This document shows, piece by piece, positions 25,049 through 31,268 of a stretch of 35,168 nucleotides of DNA. Below the pieces are notes generated by a model, which worked only from the letters and a program-made list of their open reading frames with translations, was not told where the DNA came from and searched no databases. Position numbers and translations under genes: made by a program. Location of the stretch: NCBI GenBank assembly GCA_947176035.1, contig CAMWPJ010000007.1:1-35168 (forward strand), read 5' to 3'. Each line of letters opens with the position of its first letter. Within the stretch, counting starts at the first letter, position 1. The DNA comes from an uncultured Clostridia bacterium. Lineage in GTDB: Bacteria > Bacillota > Clostridia > Oscillospirales > Acutalibacteraceae.

Positions 25049-25075
25049 GTTAGTTACAGCTAACTTTGGTGTCAA
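25049..25075 (-). promoter_or_regulatory. Operator-promoter of the IrtAB-like ABC operon
   Basis: On the minus strand, a perfect TTGACA (25075-25070), 5 nt, then GTTAG-N6-CTAAC (25064-25049), with one extra matching base on each arm. TAACTA stands at -10 distance (17 bp). It matches the DUF3793 promoters to the base in -35/operator spacing. Confidence 0.72.
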
Positions 25076-25097
25076 AAATTAAGGGGTTTATAGCCCC
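25076..25097 (-). terminator. Weak terminator overlapping the tetR stop codon
   Basis: A four-bp GGGG/CCCC stem with a 7-nt loop contains the TAA stop of the TetR gene and is followed by TTAATTTTT on the minus strand. The stem is short, so some read-through into the ABC operon is likely. Confidence 0.45.
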
Positions 25098-25705
25098 ATA
25101 ATTTTATTCCAGCCCGCCATATGAAACTCTCTTAACTGGGCAATAAACACCTTTGCTCTTTCCTTGGGCATATCGTGATACAAAGCCTCAAAAATTCCGT
25201 TGAACATTCCGCTTGCTATCATATGCGCAAGATCGTCATCAATAGTTTTAACATCATTGCCAAGCCTTTTTAAAACCTCAATGTATCTGAAAGTAGATTC
25301 AACTTCAACCTCAACCATTCGGTCAACGAAGGTTTCATAAGATGTGCCATCATTACAGCATATAAGAATTTTAACCTCTTCATAATGGTCATACATATAG
25401 TCAATTGTCCAGTTCACACATTCTGTCGATTCAACGCCCATATGATCAGGCTGTTCTTCATAAGGTAAATCAGCAAAATCGAGCTGAGCCTTCATAAATC
25501 TACCCATTATTGCAGCTGCGTGCGGCTCAACAATAGATGCATAAAGAGCCTCTTTACTTGAAAAATATCCATAGAAAGCACCTGTTGTTACACCTGCTTC
25601 TTTAACAATATTTCTTAGTGAGGCCGTTTTAAAACCTTTTTTTAAAAATTCCTTTTTACCTGCACTTATAATATTATGCAATGTTACTGCATCATCATTA
25701 CTCAT
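25088..25705 (-). CDS. TetR-family transcriptional regulator
   Basis: 205 aa, normal TetR length. The N-terminal helix-turn-helix is typical: LRNIVKEAGVTTGAFYGYFSSKEALYASIV at about residues 25-55 as one continuous motif region. The all-helical C-terminal ligand domain has no recognisable specificity; it contains a C-C pair (ILICCNDG) near residue 110. It lies directly upstream of the ABC pair on the same strand and has a near-perfect palindrome at its own promoter, so it should repress itself. The ABC promoter carries a different palindrome, so TetR control of the transporter may depend on read-through. Confidence 0.88.
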   Translation of the reverse strand: MSNDDAVTLHNIISAGKKEFLKKGFKTASLRNIVKEAGVTTGAFYGYFSSKEALYASIVEPHAAAIMGRFMKAQLDFADLPYEEQPDHMGVESTECVNWTIDYMYDHYEEVKILICCNDGTSYETFVDRMVEVEVESTFRYIEVLKRLGNDVKTIDDDLAHMIASGMFNGIFEALYHDMPKERAKVFIAQLREFHMAGWNKIMGL

Positions 25706-25721
25706 AACTATACCTCTAATA

Positions 25722-25773
25722 TAACAATGTTATATAACACTGTTACATTATCATAATCCAACCAATTTGTCAA
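25722..25773 (-). promoter_or_regulatory. tetR promoter and TetR-type operator
   Basis: On the minus strand, TTGACA (25773-25768), a 17-bp spacer and TAATGT (25750-25745), then a 24-bp near-palindrome (25745-25722) with TAACA/TGTTA ends and a TTATATAA centre and only one mismatched pair. The palindrome abuts the -10 and ends 16 bp before the start codon, a classical autorepression layout. Confidence 0.75.
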
Positions 25774-25784
25774 TAGTAAAATTA

Positions 25785-25812
25785 AAACCGTCCTGAAAAT
25801 TCAAGACGGTTT
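25785..25812 (-). terminator. Hairpin between the rubrerythrin and tetR transcripts
   Basis: Eight-bp arms (AAACCGTC and GACGGTTT) plus an inner TGAA/TTCA pair. Tails are T-rich on both strands. It could end a short transcript from 25813-25978 or stop read-through from the rubrerythrin operon. Confidence 0.5.
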
Positions 25813-25869
25813 ATTATATATATATTATTTCACTATATACAGCTTCTTTTATCTGATTAGCAATGCTAT

Positions 25870-25941
25870 CTATTCATATTCGATTTCTATACCTATAGTA
25901 TTTAATCGTCTTTCAAATAACAACTTAGCCTTTGTCTCCAA
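25870..25941 (-). other. Possible 23-aa open frame in the 320-bp gap before rubrerythrin's terminator
   Basis: Within the gene-free stretch 25706-26025 the only coding-like piece is a TTG-started frame (25941) reading METKAKLLFERRLNTIG and then a short acidic end. It looks like the amphipathic tail of a protein, has no ribosome site and is preceded by an in-frame stop. It may be a gene remnant or chance. Apart from this, the tetR promoter and two hairpins, I see nothing in the gap. Confidence 0.2.
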
Positions 25942-25978
25942 AAGCTAATTTCATCACTTGGCTGCTTACAAAATTTTA

Positions 25979-26003
25979 GGGCACTCTCCTTATAAGAGTG
26001 CCC
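25979..26003 (-). terminator. Terminator of the perR-rubrerythrin operon
   Basis: Nine-bp perfect arms (GGGCACTCT and AGAGTGCCC) with a 7-nt loop, 22 bp past the rubrerythrin stop. The minus-strand tail is TAAAATTTTG. Confidence 0.7.
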
Positions 26004-26025
26004 CGACCACCTATTTATTTAGATA

Positions 26026-26562
26026 TTAGTCTGCAAAATATCTCTTAAGAAGACCCTCAAAAGCCTTACCATGACGAGCCTCATCTCTTGCCATCTCGTG
26101 AACTGCATCGTGAATAGCATCAAGACCCTGCTCCTTTGCCATTTTAGCAAGCTGAGTTTTGCCAAGTGTAGCACCATTTTCTGCAGATGCTCTCATCTCA
26201 AGATTCTTCTTAGTTGAGTTCGTAACAACCTCACCAAGCATTTCGGCAAATCTTGCTGCGTGATCAGCTTCTTCATAAGCTGCCTTTTCCCAATAGAGAC
26301 CGATTTCAGGATAGCCCTCTCTGTAAGCTACTCTTGCCATTGCAAGATACATACCCACCTCTGTGCACTCACCATTAAAGTTGTCACGAAGACCCTGAAC
26401 AACAGCCTCATCAACACCATCGATAATACCTACCTGATGCTCAGCTGCCCAAGATGTTACACCTTCTTTTCTTTCTTCCATCTTTGCACCGCAAACAGGG
26501 CAAACATCAATTGGTTCGTCACTCTCATAGCCGCAAACAGGGCAATAATACTTCTTAGCCAT
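26026..26562 (-). CDS. Reverse rubrerythrin (N-terminal rubredoxin domain)
   Basis: 178 aa. Unlike classical rubrerythrin, the rubredoxin-like iron site is at the N-terminus: Cys7-x2-Cys10 and Cys21-x2-Cys24. The four-helix diiron domain follows, with E-x2-H pairs in [12 protein letters not shown] and [11 protein letters not shown] and further Glu ligands in [10 protein letters not shown]. Such reverse rubrerythrins in Clostridium act as NADH-linked peroxide/oxygen reductases via electron carriers and are strongly PerR-controlled. It is the second gene of an operon with the PerR-like repressor, 29 bp downstream, with an AAAGGAG ribosome site. Confidence 0.93.
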   Translation of the reverse strand: MAKKYYCPVCGYESDEPIDVCPVCGAKMEERKEGVTSWAAEHQVGIIDGVDEAVVQGLRDNFNGECTEVGMYLAMARVAYREGYPEIGLYWEKAAYEEADHAARFAEMLGEVVTNSTKKNLEMRASAENGATLGKTQLAKMAKEQGLDAIHDAVHEMARDEARHGKAFEGLLKRYFAD

Positions 26563-26591
26563 TTTAAATTACTCCTTTAAATTAAAAATTA

Positions 26592-26996
26592 TTATCTGCA
26601 GCAGCTGCATAAGCCACTGTAATAAACATCTCTTTGTCTGATTTCAAAGCCTTCAATACCTGATACCTTTGTGTCATCACATTTAAAATCATATATTTTT
26701 CCACAGCTTTCACACCTGAAATGGCCATGAAAACTTGTATCGGCATCATATCTGATTTTTTCATTATCAATTTTAACAGGTATCAGCAGTCCACAATCTG
26801 CCAGAACCTGCAGGCAGTTATAAACTGTAGTTTTAGAAAAGGACGGATGCGCCTTAACAACACTGTTATACACTGTTTCAACATCGGGATGGATTCGGTT
26901 TTCAATAAGGAATTTATAAACCGCAATACGCTGAGGTGTTGCCTTGATACCCTTTTGCTTAAAGATATCTGCAATTTCTTTTGTATTCACTCCCAC
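26592..26996 (-). CDS. perR: Fur-family repressor, PerR-like
   Basis: 134 aa. The winged helix (about 1-85) includes KATPQRIAVYKFL and FSKTTVYNCLQVL, typical of Fur/PerR. The metal region reads TSFHGHFRCESCGKIYDF. CESC and the terminal CSCC supply the structural zinc cysteines, and the HGH and Asp residues are the usual regulatory ligands. PerR rather than Fur is chosen because the gene heads an operon with rubrerythrin and has a Per box at its own promoter. The start is GTG at 26996 (AAGGA about 4 nt upstream) or GTG at 26990 (10 nt); both give a similar protein. Peroxide oxidation would release the operon. Confidence 0.88.
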   Translation of the reverse strand: MGVNTKEIADIFKQKGIKATPQRIAVYKFLIENRIHPDVETVYNSVVKAHPSFSKTTVYNCLQVLADCGLLIPVKIDNEKIRYDADTSFHGHFRCESCGKIYDFKCDDTKVSGIEGFEIRQRDVYYSGLCSCCR

Positions 26997-27020
26997 ACCA
27001 TCCTTGTAATTATTATCATT

Positions 27021-27067
27021 TTGTAATGATTACAATTTAATTATACAATTTTTCCAAATTTTGTCAA
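27021..27067 (-). promoter_or_regulatory. perR-rubrerythrin promoter with a perfect Per box
   Basis: On the minus strand, consensus TTGACA (27067-27062), a 16-bp spacer and consensus TATAAT (27045-27040). The palindrome TTGTAAT-G-ATTACAA (27021-27035) follows at once and covers the expected start of RNA. It matches the 7-1-7 form of PerR/Fur boxes. Strong promoter plus downstream operator means tight repression with high output on derepression. Confidence 0.88.
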
Positions 27068-27075
27068 TAGATTAT

Positions 27076-27252
27076 TTACCAAAATTTGTTATTTTCTTCG
27101 CTATATTCAAATCCCGCTGAGTTTAGCTTTTCACAAAGCTCATTTTTATCAATATTCATATCCTCGCAAAGCGCATCGAGATTTGAATAAAAATCTCTGA
27201 GCTTAAGATTAATAACACTTAAAAGCATAAAAGGATCATTGGGCAGCTCCAT
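27076..27252 (-). CDS. DUF4250 small protein
   Basis: 58 aa from the ATG at 27252 (MELPNDPFMLLSV); an adjacent ATG at 27255 and a longer frame from 27291 are possible, but GGAG lies 6 nt before 27252. The pattern ELPNDPFMLLSVINLKLRD..., with LDALCEDMNI and a GFEYSEENNKF end, identifies DUF4250, a short family of Firmicutes with no known role. It is a single gene, transcribed toward perR. It may share the divergent region with gltX. Confidence 0.85.
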   Translation of the reverse strand: MELPNDPFMLLSVINLKLRDFYSNLDALCEDMNIDKNELCEKLNSAGFEYSEENNKFW

Positions 27253-27343
27253 CATTCTCTCCTTATCTAAAATATAGTATATAATATACATAATAAACTA
27301 TCACAATAAAATAATTTTTTCAAGAAAATATGCTTATTTAATG

Positions 27344-27372
27344 TTGATTAATTACATAATATATGCGATAAT
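27344..27372 (+). promoter_or_regulatory. gltX-glnS promoter overlapped by an inverted repeat
   Basis: TTGATT (27344-27349), a 17-bp spacer and GATAAT (27367-27372). An inverted repeat, ACATAATAT-N8-ATATTATGT (27354-27379), spans the -10 and the start of RNA and may be an operator. RNA starting near 27379 excludes the upstream ATG at 27376 as the start of gltX. Confidence 0.6.
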
Positions 27373-27414
27373 ATTATGTATTTTATTGGCAATTTTAAAA
27401 ATATAGGTGAAAAT

Positions 27415-29076
27415 ATGACAGATTATAACAAATTAGCAGATTTATTATTTCCGGATATAGACAAGACACCTGATTATTACGAAGAGCTTTATCCACAGAG
27501 AAATCTAAAGGAGGGTGCAAGGGTTACAAGGCTTGCACCAAGCCCTACAGGATTTCTTCATTTCGGAAATCTTTTTACAGGCACCGTGGCATACAAAACA
27601 GCAAAGGCAACAGACGGAATATTTTTTGTTCGTGTTGAGGATACTGACCAAAAAAGAAAAATCGACGGTGCTGTTGAGGTAATGCTCAAGGGCCTTGCCG
27701 CATATGATGTCGCTCCTGACGAGGGTGTTATGGTTGATGGTACTGAGCAGGGTAATTATGGTCCATACTATCAGAGTCAGCGCAAAGAAATTTATCAGAC
27801 ATATGCAAAATCACTTGTTGAACAGGGACTTGCCTATCCTTGCTTCTGCTCTGCTGAAGAGCTTGAAGAAATCAGATCCCAGCAGGAAAATGAGGACATC
27901 AAAGGCTACTATGGCAGATATGCAAAATGCCGCAATCTTTCATTTGATGAAATCAAAGCAAATATCGACGAAGGAAAGACATGGACACTGCGTCTTAAAT
28001 CTCCCGGCGATATAACTAAAAAGTGCTATTTTGATGATATGATAAAAGGCAAAATTGAGATGCCTGAAAATGTTATAGACGTTGTTCTTCTTAAAACAGA
28101 CGGAATTCCAACCTATCATTTTGCACATGCAATCGACGATCATCTTATGCGCACAACTCATGTTGCACGAGGTGATGAATGGATTGCATCTGTACCGCTG
28201 CACCTTCAGCTGTTCAAGGTGCTTGGCTTCAAGCCTGTTAAATACGCACATGTTGCACCGATTATGAAGGCTGAGGGCGAAGGCAAACGTAAGCTGTCAA
28301 AGAGAAAAGACCCTGAGGCAGCAGTTACCTATTACATTGAAGAAGGCTTTCCGTCAGCATCTGTAAATGAGTATATGATGACAATTATGAACTCAAACTT
28401 TGAAGACTGGCGCAGAGCAAATAAGGATGCTGACATTAACAAATTCCCATTCAATTTAAAAAAGATGTCTGTATCGGGTGCACTTTTTGATATGGTTAAA
28501 CTGACCGACGTATCAAAAAATGTCATCAGCGTAATGCGTGCGGAAGAAGTATTCAGTCAATCATATGAATGGGCAAAGGAATTCAACAAAGAGCTTGCTG
28601 CACTTTATGAACAGGACAAGGCTTATGCAACCGCCGTTCTGAACATTGACAGGGGTAATAAAAAGCCTCGTAAAGATATAGCAAAATGGTCGGATATCCC
28701 TGACTACATCAGCTATATGTATGACGAAAGTTTTGAAGAAAATTATGAACTCACAGGTAATGCAACACCTGCTCTTGCAGTCGAGGTATTAAAGCTTTAC
28801 AAGAATATTGTTGACACAAATGACGATAAGGATACATGGTTTGAAAAAATCAAGAGCATCTGTGAACCTGTAGGCTGTACCCCTAATGTTAAGGAGTTCA
28901 AGCAAAATCCTGAAGCTTTCAAGGGTCACGTTGGCGATGTTTCAACAATAATCCGTGTTGCACTTACAGGAAGAACCAACACACCTGACCTTTGCTCAAT
29001 CACATCACTTCTTGGGGCAGAAAGAGTACAAAACAGAATTGAAAAAGCAATCAAACATTATGAGGAGGTAAAATGA
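27415..29076 (+). CDS. gltX: Glutamyl-tRNA synthetase
   Basis: 553 aa from the ATG at 27415, with GGTGA 7 nt upstream. This class I synthetase charges tRNA-Glu. The HIGH motif appears as HFGN (residues 49-52) after RLAPSPTG, normal variation for GluRS. The KMSKS loop is KLSKRKD near residue 292. A zinc-like knuckle is visible as CFC near 145 and YAKC about 30 residues later. The Glu-specific context GIPTYHFAHAIDDHLMRTTHV is present. It is longer than most bacterial GluRS (about 480 aa), with extra sequence in the C-terminal anticodon-binding half. Its stop overlaps the glnS start in ATGA. Confidence 0.93.
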   Translation: MTDYNKLADLLFPDIDKTPDYYEELYPQRNLKEGARVTRLAPSPTGFLHFGNLFTGTVAYKTAKATDGIFFVRVEDTDQKRKIDGAVEVMLKGLAAYDVAPDEGVMVDGTEQGNYGPYYQSQRKEIYQTYAKSLVEQGLAYPCFCSAEELEEIRSQQENEDIKGYYGRYAKCRNLSFDEIKANIDEGKTWTLRLKSPGDITKKCYFDDMIKGKIEMPENVIDVVLLKTDGIPTYHFAHAIDDHLMRTTHVARGDEWIASVPLHLQLFKVLGFKPVKYAHVAPIMKAEGEGKRKLSKRKDPEAAVTYYIEEGFPSASVNEYMMTIMNSNFEDWRRANKDADINKFPFNLKKMSVSGALFDMVKLTDVSKNVISVMRAEEVFSQSYEWAKEFNKELAALYEQDKAYATAVLNIDRGNKKPRKDIAKWSDIPDYISYMYDESFEENYELTGNATPALAVEVLKLYKNIVDTNDDKDTWFEKIKSICEPVGCTPNVKEFKQNPEAFKGHVGDVSTIIRVALTGRTNTPDLCSITSLLGAERVQNRIEKAIKHYEEVK

Positions 29077-30761
29077 TGGCTGAGGTAAATAACGCAGAAG
29101 AAAAAATCATTAACTCTAATTTTATACACGATTTTATCGACGAAGATTTGCAGGAAGGAAAATACCAGGCTATCCAAACTCGCTTTCCTCCCGAGCCAAA
29201 TGGCTATCTGCACATTGGTCATGCCAAGGCAATCTGTATCAATTTCGGTGTAAAGGACAAATATAAGGGAGTATGCAATCTTAGATTAGACGATACAAAC
29301 CCTACAAAAGAGGATACAGAATATGTTGATGCAATTATGGAGGACATTAAGTGGCTCGGCTTTGACTGGGACAATGTTTACTACGCATCAGACTATTTTG
29401 ATTTCCTTTATGAATGTGCAATAAAGCTCATTAAAAAGGGTAAAGCATTTGTATGCGAGCTCACACCTGAGCAGATGAGAGAATACAGAGGCACACTCAC
29501 ACAGCCCGGTAAGAATTCGCCATACAGAGACAGAAGTGTTGAAGAAAACCTTGATTTGTTTACCAGAATGACAAACGGTGAATTCCCAGAGGGCAAAATG
29601 GTGCTCAGAGCAAAAATTGATATGGCATCACCTAACCTGAATATGCGTGATCCTATCATCTACAGAATTATGTATGCTCACCACCACAGAACCGGCGACA
29701 AATGGTGTGTATATCCTATGTATGATTTTGCACATCCACTTTCAGATGCTTATGAGAGGGTAACCCATTCACTGTGCTCACTTGAATTTGAAAATCACAG
29801 ACCGCTTTACGATTGGTTTGTAAATGAGCTTATAGATTGGGAAAAGCCCAGACAGATTGAGTTTGCTCGAATGAATCTCAATTACACGCTTACATCAAAG
29901 AGAAAATGCTTAAAGCTTGTACAGGATAATATTGTATCCGGATGGGATGACCCGAGAATGGCTACACTCAGCGGTATGAGAAGAAGAGGTTATCCTGCTG
30001 AAGCAATTCGTGATTTCTGTGAAAGAATCGGTGTGTCAAAGGCATACAGCGTTATCGACTTCGCTTTGCTTGAGGCTTGTGTACGTGATAATCTCGGTGC
30101 AAATTCACCAAGAGCAATGGCTATTATTGACCCACTCAAGCTTGTTATAGACAATTATCCTGAGGATAAGACTGAAGATATTGAGTGTGAATATCATCCT
30201 GACCATCCTGAATACGGCTCAAGAACCATGCCGTTCTCAAAGGAGTTATGGATTGAGAAAAATGACTTTATGATTGAGCCGATTAAAAAGTACAGACGTC
30301 TTTTTGTTGGCAATGAGGTGAGACTTTATAAGGCTTATTTCGTAACCTGCACAGGCTATGACCTTGATGAAAACGGTGAGGTTTGCTGTGTTCACTGCAC
30401 ATACGATCCGGCAACACTCGGCGGTGATGCACCTGACGGAAGAAAGGTTAAGGGTACAATTCACTGGGTATCTGCAAAGGACAACTGCCCTGCACAGATC
30501 AGACTTTATGAAAGACTGTTCAATGTTGAAAATCCAAGTGACGAGGAGGGCGTAAGCTCATTTGAGGATAACCTCAATTCTGATTCACTTGTTATTGCGA
30601 ACGGATATGTTGAAAAAGCACTTGCAGACTGCAAAGCAGGTGCAAAATATCAGTTTATGAGAAATGGATATTTCTGCAAGGACAAGGATTCAACAGATGA
30701 TATGGCAGTGTTCAACAGAACAGTTGCCCTGCGTGACAGCTTTAATAAAAAGAATAATTGA
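29073..30761 (+). CDS. glnS: Glutaminyl-tRNA synthetase
   Basis: 562 aa. Class I synthetase charging tRNA-Gln directly. RFPPEPNGYLHIGHAKA contains the Gln-type PEPNG and HIGH motifs (near residues 39-55). The KMSKS loop is TSKRK near 270, and the C-terminal anticodon beta-barrels carry VSAKDNCPAQIRLYERLF. ATG at 29073 overlaps the gltX stop; the second ATG at 29076 is equally possible and better spaced from GGAGG. Presence of GlnRS means tRNA-Gln need not pass through Glu-tRNA amidation, although GatCAB could still coexist elsewhere in the genome. Confidence 0.95.
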   Translation: MMAEVNNAEEKIINSNFIHDFIDEDLQEGKYQAIQTRFPPEPNGYLHIGHAKAICINFGVKDKYKGVCNLRLDDTNPTKEDTEYVDAIMEDIKWLGFDWDNVYYASDYFDFLYECAIKLIKKGKAFVCELTPEQMREYRGTLTQPGKNSPYRDRSVEENLDLFTRMTNGEFPEGKMVLRAKIDMASPNLNMRDPIIYRIMYAHHHRTGDKWCVYPMYDFAHPLSDAYERVTHSLCSLEFENHRPLYDWFVNELIDWEKPRQIEFARMNLNYTLTSKRKCLKLVQDNIVSGWDDPRMATLSGMRRRGYPAEAIRDFCERIGVSKAYSVIDFALLEACVRDNLGANSPRAMAIIDPLKLVIDNYPEDKTEDIECEYHPDHPEYGSRTMPFSKELWIEKNDFMIEPIKKYRRLFVGNEVRLYKAYFVTCTGYDLDENGEVCCVHCTYDPATLGGDAPDGRKVKGTIHWVSAKDNCPAQIRLYERLFNVENPSDEEGVSSFEDNLNSDSLVIANGYVEKALADCKAGAKYQFMRNGYFCKDKDSTDDMAVFNRTVALRDSFNKKNN

Positions 30762-30765
30762 TAAA

Positions 30766-30795
30766 AACAGGAGCTGTTATATAACAGCTCCTGTT
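30766..30795 (+). terminator. Terminator of gltX-glnS, a perfect 30-bp palindrome
   Basis: The arm AACAGGAGCTGTTAT is followed directly by its exact complement, 4 bp after the glnS stop. The plus tail is TTATTGTTATTT. The full symmetry makes it work in either direction. Confidence 0.82.
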
Positions 30796-30880
30796 TATTG
30801 TTATTTAATAGCAAAAATTATTATTTATCTTAATAATTTATCAAAGTAATATTGACAAATACAATACTATATGATAGCGT

Positions 30881-30918
30881 AATACTAAGACGTTCTATGC
30901 ATAGAGTGTCTTGGTATT
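30881..30918. promoter_or_regulatory. Imperfect 38-bp palindrome before the padR gene
   Basis: Outer arms AATACTAAGAC and GTCTTGGTATT (one G-T mismatch) enclose an inner CTATGCATAG palindrome. A TTGACA at 30852-30857 lies upstream, and ATTTTTAT follows the palindrome. It may be the PadR operator or, as RNA, a leader hairpin close to the ribosome site at 30927. Confidence 0.5.
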
Positions 30919-30938
30919 ATTTTTATAGGAGATATATT

Positions 30939-31268
30939 ATGAAAATCAGCAAAGAGCTGCTGACGGGCAGCACGCCGACATTGGTTCTTTCCGTCATTGA
31001 GAAGGAAGATATGTATGGCTACAAGATTATAAAAGAGCTTGAAAAACGCAGTGACAATGTCTTCTGTTTAAAAGAGGGTACGCTCTACCCAATTCTCCAT
31101 TCGCTTGAAAAAGAAAAATTCACAGAAAGCTACTGGCAGGTTGCTGACGGCAGAAAAAGAAAATATTATCATATAACAAAGAAAGGTCTGCACCACTTGG
31201 CGGAAAAGAAAAAGGAATTCAAAGAATATACTGTTTCTGTCGCTAAAGTGCTTAATTTTGCACAATGA
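30939..31268 (+). CDS. PadR-family transcriptional regulator
   Basis: 109 aa from the ATG at 30939, with AGGAG 7 nt upstream. A longer frame from 30852 would begin at the -35 box and is rejected. The winged helix has the PadR hallmarks: MYGYKIIKELEKRS, LKEGTLYPILHSLEKEKF, then the wing GRKRKYYHITKKG. The short C-terminal helix places it in the small PadR-s2 group, which commonly represses an adjacent membrane-protein gene. The stop overlaps the next start in ATGA, so both are coupled and probably respond to envelope or drug stress. Confidence 0.92.
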   Translation: MKISKELLTGSTPTLVLSVIEKEDMYGYKIIKELEKRSDNVFCLKEGTLYPILHSLEKEKFTESYWQVADGRKRKYYHITKKGLHHLAEKKKEFKEYTVSVAKVLNFAQ

